Shown: positions 1 to 9,477 of the stretch, in pieces
Layout: every line of letters begins with the position of its first letter
Position numbering within the stretch: the stretch's first letter is position 1
NCBI GenBank assembly: GCA_015062605.1
Contig: SUUI01000001.1
Location: 1-64,000 of the forward strand
Direction: 5' to 3'
From: Eggerthellaceae bacterium
GTDB lineage: Bacteria > Actinomycetota > Coriobacteriia > Coriobacteriales > Eggerthellaceae
DNA length: 64,000 bases
Notes under the pieces: generated by a model
What the model saw: the letters and a program-made list of their open reading frames with translations, nothing else
Told to the model about the DNA's origin: nothing
The model's database searches: none
Position numbers and translations under genes: made by a program

Positions 1-42
1 CTTATGCGTCAAATGGCCCAGAACGGCTTGAACGGGCTTAAG

Positions 43-80
43 AAACCCCTCTGCCGAGCGCGCTGCCGGCAGAGGGGTTT
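43..80 (-). terminator. Rho-independent terminator of guaA
   Basis: A 14-bp perfect stem (43-56 with 67-80) around a 10-nt loop lies about 45 bases past the guaA stop. On the minus strand the stem ends in TTT and continues TTTCTTAAG, a short interrupted U-tract. It probably ends the purine-gene transcript. Confidence 0.75.
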
Positions 81-123
81 AGCATGTTTAGCTGGGGAAA
101 TGTGCACTTCGGACGCCCTTACG

Positions 124-1707
124 TCACTCCCACTCAACTGTTCCAGGCGGCTTCGGCGTCACGTCATACACGACGCGGTTCACACCGGGAACCTCGGCTA
201 CAATGCGACTCGATATCTTCTCGACCACCTCGTAAGGCAGCTTAGCCCAATCAGCGGTCATGGCATCGGTGCTCTCAACCGCGCGCACAATCACAGGACG
301 CGCATACGTGCGTTCATCACCCATGACGCCCACGCACCTGATGTCGGGCAGCACCGCGAAGTACTGCCAGCAAGCATGCTCGCTGTTGCGCTCCCCCGTC
401 TTCTCGAATAGCAGAGCGTTGTAGGTATCAAGCTCTTCGCGCACAATGGCGTCGGCATCCTTGAGAATGCGTAGCTTCTCGAGCGTCACATCGCCGATGA
501 TACGGATGGCAAGCCCTGGCCCTGGGAAAGGCTGGCGCCACACGATAGAATCAGGCAAGCCAAGTGCCGTTCCAAGCGCGCGCACTTCATCCTTGAAGAA
601 GTGATCAAGCGGCTCGATGAGCTCGAAACTCACCCCTTCGGGGAACGGAATCAGGTTGTGATGCGATTTGATCGTCGATGCTTTTCCTCCCGTCTTGCGT
701 GCGCCGCTCTCGATGATGTCGGGATAGATCGTGCCTTGCGCAAGGTACTTCACCGGCCGCCCATCTTCAGCGAGTTGCTGCGCGACTGCGAAGAACTCCT
801 CCCAGAACTGCGTGCCGATAATCGTGCGCTTGGCCTCTGGATCGGTCACGCCCGCGAGTAGCTTGGCATAGCGCTCCTCGGCATGTACGTGCACGAAGTC
901 AACGTTGAACTGCTTGGTGAAGACTTCCTCCACTTCTTCGGGTTCGTTCTTGCGGAGCAGGCCGTGGTTCACGAAAACACAGGTCAGCTGCTTACCGATT
1001 GCGCGGGCGCATAACGCACCGACGACGCTTGAATCCACGCCACCTGAAAGGCCTAGAATCATGCGGTCGTTTCCCACCTGGTTGCGAATCGCTGCGATCA
1101 GCATGTCAGCGATGCCGTCCGCACTCCAATCGCGAAGAAGGCCGCAAATGTCAAACAGGAAATTCGACAGCATGTCGTTGCCGTATGTGGTATGGCGAAC
1201 CTCAGGATGGAACTGCGTCGCATACAGGTTGCGCTCGGCGCACTCCATCGAAGCCACCGGGCACACGGCGGTACGCGCTGTGACGGTGAACCCTTCAGGC
1301 ACCTTCACGACCGAGTCGCGATGGCTCATCCATACCGTCTGCTCCTCGGGTGTGCCGTCGAACAGACGGGACGGCGCCATGCGGGTGATGGTCGCAGGAC
1401 CGTACTCCCCTACGTCGGTATGGCCGACTTCGCCGCCGAGGACCTTCGCCATAATCTGCTGACCGTAGCAAAAGCCGAGCACGGGAACGCCCAACTCAAA
1501 CACGGCAGGATCGATGCTCGGCGCATTCTCCGCGTATACGCTTGCCGGACCGCCCGAGAGAATGATGGCATCGACACCAGTCGCAGCAAGCTCCGCCGCT
1601 GGCGTATCGCACGGCAGAATCTCGGAATAGACTCCCAGATCGCGCACGCGTCGCGCGATAAGCTGGCCATACTGCGCGCCGAAATCGAGGACGATGACTT
1701 TCTGCAT
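124..1707 (-). CDS. guaA: GMP synthase (glutamine-hydrolysing)
   Basis: Converts XMP to GMP with ATP and glutamine in the cytoplasm, the last step of guanine nucleotide synthesis. The 527-residue length is normal. The N-terminal class I amidotransferase domain carries the nucleophile Cys80 in GFCYGQQ and the His-Glu pair in QFHPEV. The ATP-pyrophosphatase domain has the P-loop LGLSGGVDSS near residue 220, and the protein ends with the typical KPPGTVEWE. The ATG is preceded by a G-rich stretch. It is the last gene of a minus-strand purine run, about 108 bases after a PAP2 gene, with a strong terminator behind it. Confidence 0.97.
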   Translation of the reverse strand: MQKVIVLDFGAQYGQLIARRVRDLGVYSEILPCDTPAAELAATGVDAIILSGGPASVYAENAPSIDPAVFELGVPVLGFCYGQQIMAKVLGGEVGHTDVGEYGPATITRMAPSRLFDGTPEEQTVWMSHRDSVVKVPEGFTVTARTAVCPVASMECAERNLYATQFHPEVRHTTYGNDMLSNFLFDICGLLRDWSADGIADMLIAAIRNQVGNDRMILGLSGGVDSSVVGALCARAIGKQLTCVFVNHGLLRKNEPEEVEEVFTKQFNVDFVHVHAEERYAKLLAGVTDPEAKRTIIGTQFWEEFFAVAQQLAEDGRPVKYLAQGTIYPDIIESGARKTGGKASTIKSHHNLIPFPEGVSFELIEPLDHFFKDEVRALGTALGLPDSIVWRQPFPGPGLAIRIIGDVTLEKLRILKDADAIVREELDTYNALLFEKTGERNSEHACWQYFAVLPDIRCVGVMGDERTYARPVIVRAVESTDAMTADWAKLPYEVVEKISSRIVAEVPGVNRVVYDVTPKPPGTVEWE

Positions 1708-1815
1708 ACGCGTGAACCCCCCTATGAGCAGGTTGTTTCAAACATCGATACCATCAGCATACGCCGAGTGCACCGAAGCACGTCGGGGATGCTGGCTTTT
1801 GCGTTGTGCAACAGT

Positions 1816-2781
1816 TTACTTCTTGCGCTTTTCGATTCTGTTAAACACCAGCGGAACGACGAACACCGCAACGATTGCCACAATGAGCATGGCACAGAGC
1901 TTCGCCCAGTTGTACGGCATGATCGCCTTGAAGAGCACATCGAATCCCAAATATGCGCCACCGAAAATGATGATTCCCACCACAAAGCGGATTCCGACCA
2001 TGCGCTTGGTGAGGTTATCGGTCGTAAAGCCCACCAGACGCCGCTCAAGCACCCATCCTATCACCGCACCGGCAAAGAGACCTGCAGCTTCGAAACTGCC
2101 TTTCTGCATCGCCTCAGGATCTACCAGTAGTGCACCATTGACGTAATCCATCGGGTATGCCTTCAAATCGACGAATGCAACCGAGGCAGCGCAGACCACG
2201 AGGACAATCACCATCACGATGATGTCCTTGTTGTGGCCGGGCTTCTCTCTGTCGCAACGATCAATCCATTTGAGGAACACGTTCGCGACCGCAATCATGA
2301 CGATGGCAAGCACGAGACCGACGAGCACGTCCTGCGGGGTGTGCACACCGAGAAAGTTCCGCGAAAACATCATGAGTAGGATCGCGATCGCGCACACGAC
2401 GGTCACCCACTTGTGCTCCTTGCGTGCATACCATGCGAAGCTACCGAGCGCGGAGCCAGTGCCCGTCGTATGGCCGCTCGGGAACGAATAGCCCGCCGCC
2501 CCCTCGATCGAACCCTGCGCGGGAATGATCGCTGTATCGCGGATCCACGGGCGGTACACGCATAGGATGTTCTTGAGCAGCTGGCTTATAAAATTGCACG
2601 ATGCGAACGCAATAAGGGCGAACTGCCCCGCGCGTTTGCTGACGCACCAGTATACGACGAGCACGAGCACGGCTAGAATGGGCCCGTCGCCGATCTTCGA
2701 ATAGTACTCGAGGATGGTTTCGACGAAACCGGGAAGGGACATACGCAGGTCTTGTAGCGTAAGCAGATAACTGATATCCAT
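1816..2781 (-). CDS. PAP2-superfamily membrane phosphatase
   Basis: A 321-residue integral membrane protein of the phosphatidic acid phosphatase type 2 superfamily. The three phosphatase signatures are visible: KNILCVYRP, the PSGH block in SFPSGHTTG, and SRNFLGVHTPQD with the catalytic His and Asp. Several hydrophobic segments follow, and the C-terminus is basic (RIEKRKK). Family members dephosphorylate lipid phosphates or undecaprenyl pyrophosphate, and the substrate cannot be read from sequence. It lies 27 bases after purB and is probably co-transcribed, although nothing links it to purines. The ATG has an AGGT-type ribosome site. Confidence 0.88.
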   Translation of the reverse strand: MDISYLLTLQDLRMSLPGFVETILEYYSKIGDGPILAVLVLVVYWCVSKRAGQFALIAFASCNFISQLLKNILCVYRPWIRDTAIIPAQGSIEGAAGYSFPSGHTTGTGSALGSFAWYARKEHKWVTVVCAIAILLMMFSRNFLGVHTPQDVLVGLVLAIVMIAVANVFLKWIDRCDREKPGHNKDIIVMVIVLVVCAASVAFVDLKAYPMDYVNGALLVDPEAMQKGSFEAAGLFAGAVIGWVLERRLVGFTTDNLTKRMVGIRFVVGIIIFGGAYLGFDVLFKAIMPYNWAKLCAMLIVAIVAVFVVPLVFNRIEKRKK

Positions 2782-2808
2782 GTGAAACCTCGGACGAGCG
2801 AATCGGAC

Positions 2809-4224
2809 TTACAGGTTGATCTCGACTTCCGAGATGCTCACATCCGCGAGCAGCGGACGTACCTTGTCGAGAAGCTGCGTAACCTGTTCCGGGCAGCGGC
2901 CGATGTAGAGCTTCGGGTCGAGAATGGCATCCATCTCGTCCTTTGAAAGGCCGAACTCCTCGTTTTGCGCCAGGCGCTCGAGCAGATCGCACTCCTCGCC
3001 GTTCTTCATCTTAGCAGTCGCCTCCATGGAGCATGTGCGGATGATCTCGTGCAGATCCTGGCGATTACCACCGCGCTTGACAGCTTCCATCAGCAGATTC
3101 TCGGTCGCGATGAACGGCAAGTACTCCTTAACCGTACGCTCGACGATCTTCTCGTTGACGTGCAGCCCATCGGTGACATTCTGTGCGAGGCGTAAGATGG
3201 CATCAGCGCACAAAAAGCCTTCGGGCAGCGAGATGCGCCTGTTGGCGGAGTCATCGAGCGTGCGCTCGAGCCACTGCGTGGATGCGGTCATCGGGGCGTT
3301 CATCGCATCGGCCATCAGGTAACGAGAAAGCGAGCACATGCGCTCGCAGCGCATCGGATTGCGCTTGTAAGCCATGGCGGACGAACCGATTTGGTTCTTC
3401 TCGAACGGCTCCTCGACCTGGCGGTCATGCTGCAGAAGGCGAATGTCGTTACCCATGCGATAGCAGCTCTGCGCAACAGACGAGAGTGCGTTGAGAATGC
3501 GGCTGTCTACCTTGCGCGGATATGTCTGACCGCACACGTCAAAGCACTCCGTGAAGCCGAACTCTGCGGCAAGCATGCGGTTCATCTCGTCGATCTTCGC
3601 GCTATCGCCCTCGAAGAGATCCATAAAACTCGCCTCGGTGCCCGTCGTGCCGCGGCAGCCGAGGAACTTGATGTTCTCGATTGCAAAATCGACTTCATGC
3701 AGGTCGGTCAGAAAATCCTGAATCCACAGGCTCGCACGCTTACCCACCGTGACGAGCTGCGCGGGCTGATAGTGCGTGTAGCCGAGCGTGGGCATGTCCT
3801 TGTACTCGTCAGCGAACTTCGAGAGATTGCTGAGCACTGCCAGAAGCTGTCCGCGCACATACAAAAGCGCGTCGCGATACAGCACGAGATCCGCGTTGTC
3901 GGTCACGTAACAGCTCGTCGCGCCCAGATGGATGATACCGGCTGCCGAAGGAGCAACCTTGCCATACGCGTACACATGCGCCATCACATCGTGGCGCACT
4001 TCCTTCTCGCGCTTGGCAACAACGTCGTAATCAATGTCGGTGATGTGCTCGGAAAGCTCCTGCACCTGATCTTCCGTAATCGGCAAGCCGAGCTTCATCT
4101 CGGCTTTCGCAAGCGCCACCCACAGCCTACGCCACGTCTGATAGCGCATATCGGACGAGAACAGGTTCAGCATGTACTCGGACGCATAGCGCGAGGACAA
4201 GGGAGATTCGTACCGATTCGACAT
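2809..4224 (-). CDS. purB: Adenylosuccinate lyase
   Basis: Cleaves SAICAR to AICAR and adenylosuccinate to AMP, releasing fumarate. The protein has 471 residues from the chosen ATG, which has AAAGGAG seven bases upstream. The frame is open for 23 more codons upstream, but that part does not look like family sequence. The fumarase/aspartase-superfamily signature GSSAMAYKRNPMRCE is intact, as is the TSCYVTDNADL region. It sits between purA and the PAP2 gene on one strand. Its two reactions flank those of purC and purA in the same cluster. Confidence 0.96.
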   Translation of the reverse strand: MSNRYESPLSSRYASEYMLNLFSSDMRYQTWRRLWVALAKAEMKLGLPITEDQVQELSEHITDIDYDVVAKREKEVRHDVMAHVYAYGKVAPSAAGIIHLGATSCYVTDNADLVLYRDALLYVRGQLLAVLSNLSKFADEYKDMPTLGYTHYQPAQLVTVGKRASLWIQDFLTDLHEVDFAIENIKFLGCRGTTGTEASFMDLFEGDSAKIDEMNRMLAAEFGFTECFDVCGQTYPRKVDSRILNALSSVAQSCYRMGNDIRLLQHDRQVEEPFEKNQIGSSAMAYKRNPMRCERMCSLSRYLMADAMNAPMTASTQWLERTLDDSANRRISLPEGFLCADAILRLAQNVTDGLHVNEKIVERTVKEYLPFIATENLLMEAVKRGGNRQDLHEIIRTCSMEATAKMKNGEECDLLERLAQNEEFGLSKDEMDAILDPKLYIGRCPEQVTQLLDKVRPLLADVSISEVEINL

Positions 4225-4270
4225 TTTGTTGCTCCTTTTCACAAGGTCGTTCAATGGATGAGAAGGAAAC

Positions 4271-4289
4271 GGCGCAGGATTGCTGCGCC
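4271..4289 (-). other. Intercistronic hairpin between purA and purB
   Basis: A seven-base stem (GGCGCAG / CTGCGCC) with a five-base loop lies just after the purA stop. There is no U-tract, so it looks like an mRNA stability or processing hairpin and not a terminator. Confidence 0.4.
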
Positions 4290-4305
4290 GCATCGCTTCA
4301 CGTGG

Positions 4306-5580
4306 TTATCTGAAAATGATGCTCTCGCGCTCGGGACCGACGGAAACATACGTTATCGGACAGCCGATGGCCTTCTCAATCATGAGCACGTAATCCTGCG
4401 CAGCCTTCGGGAGATCCTCCCACTGGCGCACGCTAGAAACGTCACACTTCCAACCATCAACGTATTCTATGACTGGCTTCGCATCGGCGAGATCCATCGG
4501 GAACGGGAAGTAGTCGACCTGTTCGCCGTGCACCTCGTAGCGCGTGCACACGGGAATCTTGTCCATATAGCTCAAGACATCGAGCTTCGTAAGCGCGATG
4601 GCCGTTGCTGACTGCACCTCCACGCCGTAGCGGGTAGCTACCAGGTCGATCGGACCAACGCGACGCGGACGACCGGTCTTCGCACCGTATTCGTGGCCTT
4701 CCTTGCGCAACACTTCGGCCTCGTCACCGAACATCTCGCATACGAAGGGACCTTCGCCCACGCACGTGGAATACGCCTTCACAACACCGATGACATCAGT
4801 GAGCTTAAGCGAAGGCAGGCCTGCACCGATGGGTGCATACGCCGCGATGGTGTTCGACGAAGTCGTATACGGGATGATGCCGTAATCTAGGTCGCGCAGC
4901 GCACCGAGCTGGGCCTCGAAGAGGACGCGCTTGCCCTGTTTTTGCGCATCGCGCAAGAACGCACCGGTATCGCAGATGAACGGCTTGATCTTCTCGCAGA
5001 AGTTCGTAAGCCACGCCTCCAGGTCCTCCGTCGTGCAAGCCGGCGCACCGTACACCTGCGTTAGCGTGAGGTTCTTCCATTCCATTAGGTCCGCGAGGTG
5101 CGAACGCAGCTCCTCCTCGTAGAAGAGCTCGCCGGCAAGGATGGTCTTCTTCTGGTACTTGTCGGAATAAAACGGCGCGATGCCCTGCTTGGTGGAACCG
5201 TATTGCTTGTCGGCCAAGCGTGCTTCCTCCAAACCGTCGAGATCGCGATGCCATGGAAGGAGCAGCGATGCGCGATCGGAGATCTTCAGGTTATCAGGCG
5301 TGATATCGACGCCTTTCGCCGCAACCTCTTGGATTTCGGTCCAAAGATTCTCAGGATCGAGCGCTACGCCGTTGCCAAGAATGTTGACGACACCGTCGCG
5401 GAAGATGCCAGACGGAAGAAGGTGCAGCGCGAACTCACCCTTTTCGTTGATGACCGTGTGCCCCGCGTTGCCGCCGCCTTGATAGCGAACCACGACATCG
5501 AAATCCTCGGTAAGCAAATCGACCATGCGGCCTTTGCCCTCATCACCCCAGTTGATGCCAACGATCGCACAGTTTTGCAT
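4306..5580 (-). CDS. purA: Adenylosuccinate synthetase
   Basis: Joins IMP and aspartate using GTP to form adenylosuccinate, the first committed step to AMP. It has 424 residues, as usual for the family. The N-terminal phosphate loop GINWGDEGKGR is present, as are the HTVI block and the C-terminal base-recognition region. AAGGAG stands eight bases before the ATG. It follows purC by 44 bases and precedes purB, so the cluster encodes both the de novo step 8 enzyme and the AMP branch. Confidence 0.97.
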   Translation of the reverse strand: MQNCAIVGINWGDEGKGRMVDLLTEDFDVVVRYQGGGNAGHTVINEKGEFALHLLPSGIFRDGVVNILGNGVALDPENLWTEIQEVAAKGVDITPDNLKISDRASLLLPWHRDLDGLEEARLADKQYGSTKQGIAPFYSDKYQKKTILAGELFYEEELRSHLADLMEWKNLTLTQVYGAPACTTEDLEAWLTNFCEKIKPFICDTGAFLRDAQKQGKRVLFEAQLGALRDLDYGIIPYTTSSNTIAAYAPIGAGLPSLKLTDVIGVVKAYSTCVGEGPFVCEMFGDEAEVLRKEGHEYGAKTGRPRRVGPIDLVATRYGVEVQSATAIALTKLDVLSYMDKIPVCTRYEVHGEQVDYFPFPMDLADAKPVIEYVDGWKCDVSSVRQWEDLPKAAQDYVLMIEKAIGCPITYVSVGPERESIIFR

Positions 5581-5624
5581 GTTGCCAACTCCTTCTATTG
5601 CAGGCTACTAAAGCCGTATGCTGG

Positions 5625-6515
5625 TTATTCGAAATCGCCGAAGGTCTTGCCGCTGATCTGCTCGTAAGCTTCGATATATATCTTACTCGTTTGGTCGATA
5701 ACCTCCTGAGGCAGGCGCGGCGGCTCGCCCGTGAAATCCCAGTTGGCGAGCAGCCAATTGCGCACGAACTGCTTGTCGAGGCTTTCCTGCTCCTTACCTT
5801 CCTCGTAGGTTGCCATGGGCCAGAAACGGCTCGAATCGGGAGTCAGGGCCTCATCGGCCAAGATGATGGCGCCATCGAGCGTGCCGAACTCGAACTTCGT
5901 ATCGGCGATGATGATACCACGGTCGACTGCATGATTGCGTGCGCGCTTATAAATCGCCAACGACAGATTACGTAACTGCGCAGCATCCGCCTCACCCAAA
6001 AGCTCGACGCACTCTTGGAAGTTCAATGGCATGTCGTGCTCGCCGATCTCCGCCTTGCTCGTCGGCGTGAAAAGGGGCTCGGGCAGACGCGAGGAATTGA
6101 CGAGCCCGTCAGGCAACTCGATACCGCAAATGGTCTGGCTGCGCTTGTATTCCTTGAAGCCGCTACCAGCCAGATATCCGCGCACGATGCACTCCACAGG
6201 AAACATCGCGACCTTATGCACGAGCATAAAGCGGCCGCGCAGATACTCGGCGTAAGGCTGGAACTGCTCAGGCAGGTCGGCGACCTTAGCGGAAATCAGG
6301 TGATTGGGTACCAGATCCTCCATGAGCTTGAACCAGAAGCACGAAAGCTGTGTGAGCACAACACCCTTGTTGGGAATGATGTCGGGAAGGATGTAATCGA
6401 ATGCGGAGATGCGATCGCTCGCCACGATGAGCAAAGAATCGCCTAAATCGTAGATGTCACGCACCTTTCCCTGATAATCGGGCTTGATGGGCATTTCGCT
6501 GATGATGGCCGCCAT
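5625..6515 (-). CDS. purC: Phosphoribosylaminoimidazole-succinocarboxamide synthase (SAICAR synthase)
   Basis: Condenses CAIR with aspartate using ATP, de novo purine step 8. The chosen ATG gives 296 residues and follows AAAGGATG. The longer frame (45 more codons) runs through the promoter and is rejected. Family landmarks include GKVRDIYDLGDSLLIVASDR near the N-terminus, CIVRGYLAGSGFKEY, and IIADTKFEFG in the middle. It is the first gene of the purine run, and a promoter with a TTGACA -35 lies about 100 bases upstream. Confidence 0.96.
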   Translation of the reverse strand: MAAIISEMPIKPDYQGKVRDIYDLGDSLLIVASDRISAFDYILPDIIPNKGVVLTQLSCFWFKLMEDLVPNHLISAKVADLPEQFQPYAEYLRGRFMLVHKVAMFPVECIVRGYLAGSGFKEYKRSQTICGIELPDGLVNSSRLPEPLFTPTSKAEIGEHDMPLNFQECVELLGEADAAQLRNLSLAIYKRARNHAVDRGIIIADTKFEFGTLDGAIILADEALTPDSSRFWPMATYEEGKEQESLDKQFVRNWLLANWDFTGEPPRLPQEVIDQTSKIYIEAYEQISGKTFGDFE

Positions 6516-6615
6516 GATGCATCCTTTCTGGCCGACTGCAAAAGAAGAAAGCGCTCGTTCGAAGCGGGACCTAAAGGGTAGCGCGCATCTCGTCGAACGA
6601 CCGCCTTTGTTCACC

Positions 6616-6650
6616 TTGTATATACAACCCCAACGGGGGCGCTCTGTCAA
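6616..6650 (-). promoter_or_regulatory. Promoter of the purC-purA-purB run with a TTGTATATACAA palindrome
   Basis: On the minus strand a perfect TTGACA (6645-6650) is followed, after a GC-rich stretch with a CCCC/GGGG inverted repeat, by a 12-base palindrome TTGTATATACAA (6616-6627) that must contain the -10. The exact -10 register is unclear: spacing is 18-20 depending on choice. The palindrome could double as an operator. No regulator is identified. Confidence 0.6.
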
Positions 6651-6761
6651 TGTTGCGGTCGGCGAGATGCGGGTACTTCGCGCCTAGGAAGACCTGCGGC
6701 GCGAACAAGCGGACCGGAAGCTCAAAAATGTTTGTGGAACAGAGATTCTGCGCTCGTTTAG

Positions 6762-7322
6762 CTAAATGCTCGCCAAACCACATGCACCCGTGCCTGAACC
6801 GGCCGAAGAGCTCCACTTAGCGTACGCTCCCCTATAGCGGCGCACGGCCTTTTCGAACCTGTCGTCCACAACGTGGCGAGCCGTGCATGCCTCAATCAGG
6901 CACCCTATGATGTCGTTCATTCGCTTTTCGAGGCTGGAAAGCTTGCATACGGCATGCACCCCGCCATCGTTCATTGACTCGGTTCTTCCAGCCATGTTCT
7001 CAATGACCAGGGTCATATTGAACGAATCCAGGTGATCCATCTTCTCCATTTCACCGAGAAGCCTGTTCACATATGTCTCAGCATCGCAATGGCACCTGCG
7101 AATGATCTGCACTATGCGTTCATGCACGACCCAAACGCGATCAGGATCGGACCATAGACTATTGAAAACACTGTCAAGAAGCTCCTCGTCCCATTCTTTT
7201 AAGGTTTCCTCCTCAAGATCAAGCATCCTGAAGCTGTTGAATTTGACGGGTTCTTCCCTATCCATGTGAAACGAGGAGCCGTCGTACTGGAAATAGAACC
7301 TCTTGGCGTCTTCCGGCGTCAT
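6762..7322 (-). CDS. Hypothetical protein, 186 residues
   Basis: I do not recognise this family. It is a soluble, acidic to neutral protein, predicted mostly helical, with no signal peptide or membrane segment and no catalytic motif I can name. The ATG at 7322 has AGAAGGG eight bases upstream. A GTG three codons earlier overlaps that site and is less likely. The last 20 residues are Ser/Gly/Ala rich and look disordered. It begins 18 bases after the RlmD-like gene stops, so it may share that transcript, and it ends about 110 bases before the purC promoter. Confidence 0.7.
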   Translation of the reverse strand: MTPEDAKRFYFQYDGSSFHMDREEPVKFNSFRMLDLEEETLKEWDEELLDSVFNSLWSDPDRVWVVHERIVQIIRRCHCDAETYVNRLLGEMEKMDHLDSFNMTLVIENMAGRTESMNDGGVHAVCKLSSLEKRMNDIIGCLIEACTARHVVDDRFEKAVRRYRGAYAKWSSSAGSGTGACGLASI

Positions 7323-7340
7323 TACGTGCACCCTTCTGAA

Positions 7341-8531
7341 CTACCGCCGCAACATGGCAACCGTCTCGACATGCTTCGTATGCGGGAACATGTCAACCGG
7401 CTGGACAGCATCGAGCGCATATCCTCGCTGTGTCAGGTACGCGAGGTCACGCACTTGCGTCTGCGGATTACACGATATGTAGACCACCCGCGACGGAGCG
7501 AGCATTGCTAATGCGTCAAGGAATTCGGGTGTGGAACCCGCACGCGGCGGGTCCATGAACAAAAGATCGGCTTTTCCGCCCACCGCTGCTTGCTCACGCA
7601 TGAACTGAGTGGCGTCCGCGACGATGAACTGCGCGTTCTCGATGCCGTTATGGCGCGCGTTCTGACGCGCGTCCGCGATAGCCGACTCCACCGAATCGAC
7701 TCCTACTACCTGCGCCCCACTGCGTTTGGCAGCCACGAGACCGATCGTTCCGGTGCCGCAATAGGCATCGATAACGGTGTGCGCAGCCTGAAGCTTCGCA
7801 AATGTCATAGCGGTTTCATACAACACTTCGGTCTGCACAGCGTTGACCTGGTAAAACGACTGAGAGGAAATGCGGAAGCTCAATCCGCACAGCGTATCGA
7901 GAATAAACCCCGGCCCATAGAGCGTGCGCTCCTGCTGTCCAAGAATGACATTCGTTGAACTCGTGTTGACGTTCTGCACGACAGTTGTGATAGCCGGGCA
8001 TCGCTTGACAAGTTCGCGACAGAACGCCTTCGATGAAGGAAACTCTTCACCATTCGTCACGATAGTCACGAGCATTTCCTCTGAAGCATGGCCGACACGG
8101 ATGACGGTATGGCGGCTGAAACCTTGGCCGGTATCCTCGTCGTACGGCTGCATGCCGTGCTTGAGCATGATGGAGCGGATCGCCTGCACCACCTGGTTCG
8201 CGGCTTTGTTCTCAACCAAACAGCCGCATGTATCGACGAGCTGGTGAGAATGCGGTGCATACATGCCCGTGAGGATGTCGCACTTTTTCCCTTTCGCGTT
8301 GCGGCGGCCCTTCTTTGGTGCGAACGGCGAAGCAACTTTATTGCGATAGTGGTACGGGTCGTCCATTCCCAAGATCGGTTGGATAGCGCTGGCATCGACG
8401 ATGCCGGAGAACAATTCCTTCACGTAGGCATCTTTCGCCGCCAACTGTTCCGCATAGGGCACGTTGATGTTCTGGCACGCCCCGCAACGCTCTGCAACTG
8501 GGCAAACCCGTATGAATCCTTCATTGCTCAT
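7341..8531 (-). CDS. rlmD: 23S rRNA (uracil-C5)-methyltransferase, RlmD/RumA family
   Basis: SAM-dependent methylation of a uracil in rRNA (or tRNA for close relatives). The 396-residue protein begins directly with an iron-sulfur cysteine cluster (C10, C16, C19), so the N-terminal TRAM domain common in this family is absent. The C-terminal Rossmann domain has DAYCGTGTIGL, the DPPRAGS motif and the catalytic SCNPQT with its cysteine. Whether the target is U1939, U747 or a tRNA base cannot be told from sequence. It lies 15 bases after the QueG-like gene and is probably co-transcribed. Confidence 0.88.
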   Translation of the reverse strand: MSNEGFIRVCPVAERCGACQNINVPYAEQLAAKDAYVKELFSGIVDASAIQPILGMDDPYHYRNKVASPFAPKKGRRNAKGKKCDILTGMYAPHSHQLVDTCGCLVENKAANQVVQAIRSIMLKHGMQPYDEDTGQGFSRHTVIRVGHASEEMLVTIVTNGEEFPSSKAFCRELVKRCPAITTVVQNVNTSSTNVILGQQERTLYGPGFILDTLCGLSFRISSQSFYQVNAVQTEVLYETAMTFAKLQAAHTVIDAYCGTGTIGLVAAKRSGAQVVGVDSVESAIADARQNARHNGIENAQFIVADATQFMREQAAVGGKADLLFMDPPRAGSTPEFLDALAMLAPSRVVYISCNPQTQVRDLAYLTQRGYALDAVQPVDMFPHTKHVETVAMLRR

Positions 8532-8546
8532 ACGCTATCGAATCAC

Positions 8547-9431
8547 CTAATCGCGCGCGGGAATGCGGCTCTCGCACGGAACGCCTGCCTGGCACTTCCC
8601 ACACCCGAAATACGGTGCAGCGCACGTGAGCTTCGTTTGCTCGAGAAACATCCAACATGGAATCTGCTGTTTTCCGGTTTCGAGGCTGATCGCGTTCACT
8701 GGGCAATGCGCTGCGCATGCGCCGCAGCGATTGCAATAATCGTACAGACCTTCGTACGGACGCTTCGTAAAGGCAAGCGGCGCGTTGGTCACAACCGTGC
8801 CGACACGCCCCGAAATGCCTTTCTCAGTGATGATTCCGCGTGAGAGTGCGAAAGTTCCGAGCCCGCACACGTAGGCCACATGGCGTTCGGACCAATTGCT
8901 GCGGAACGACTTTTCGAGGATGATCTGACCTTCTTCATCGCGAATGTCATCGATAGCTTTGAACCTCGGATCGAGTGACGGCACGACCGCCTTGAAACCA
9001 CGTTGCTCAAGCCAATCCACGATAAACGTGCATGTCTCGAACACCACGCGCTGCCCATCGATGCGACCATGCAGCCAAGCGCCTGACGGGAATCCATCGA
9101 TTTTGCGATTCGATGCCTTTACGGTCTCGGAGAACGGCGCAAAAAACGAGATGACGCTCAGCGCTTCGGGAAGCCATTCCGTCGGCACCATGAATTGAGG
9201 TCCTACTGCTTGAGGTTGCTTCTGCACTTCGAAAAGCGGATCGGATGCATCGCCGAACGCGAAGACGCAATCGTCGATGAGCCGAGCCCCATCGAGTCCG
9301 GTTCGCAATACGGAGTCAACTGGTACGGCGTTGAGAGGCGATGTGCGCACGAACTCGTTTACCGCATCCATCAGCTCTTCGGTAAAAACACTCCTGATAG
9401 CGTCGGATAGTCTCATTGGGCCACAGCACAT
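8547..9431 (-). CDS. QueG-like 4Fe-4S protein
   Basis: 294 residues from the ATG at 9431, which has a CGGAG about 11 bases upstream. An ATG at 9416 (MRLSDAIRS) is an alternative. The C-terminal third has a ferredoxin-type cluster, CNRCGACAAHCPVNAI, followed by four or more further cysteines (PCWMFLE, LTCAAPYFGCGKC, PC), as in epoxyqueuosine-reductase-like proteins. A segment near the middle, CGLGTFALSRGIITEKG, matches the family. True QueG reduces epoxyqueuosine in tRNA. This one is diverged and may be a paralogue acting on something else, although a queD lies 12 kb away. Confidence 0.7.
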   Translation of the reverse strand: MCCGPMRLSDAIRSVFTEELMDAVNEFVRTSPLNAVPVDSVLRTGLDGARLIDDCVFAFGDASDPLFEVQKQPQAVGPQFMVPTEWLPEALSVISFFAPFSETVKASNRKIDGFPSGAWLHGRIDGQRVVFETCTFIVDWLEQRGFKAVVPSLDPRFKAIDDIRDEEGQIILEKSFRSNWSERHVAYVCGLGTFALSRGIITEKGISGRVGTVVTNAPLAFTKRPYEGLYDYCNRCGACAAHCPVNAISLETGKQQIPCWMFLEQTKLTCAAPYFGCGKCQAGVPCESRIPARD

Positions 9432-9477
9432 TGGTCTGCACACTCCGTCCCTACGCGTTGAATACAGCGGAAAGCGG

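Noticed and set aside
3391-4611. A 406-codon plus-strand open frame across purB and purA
   Set aside because: Antisense shadow spanning two genes and the gap between them.
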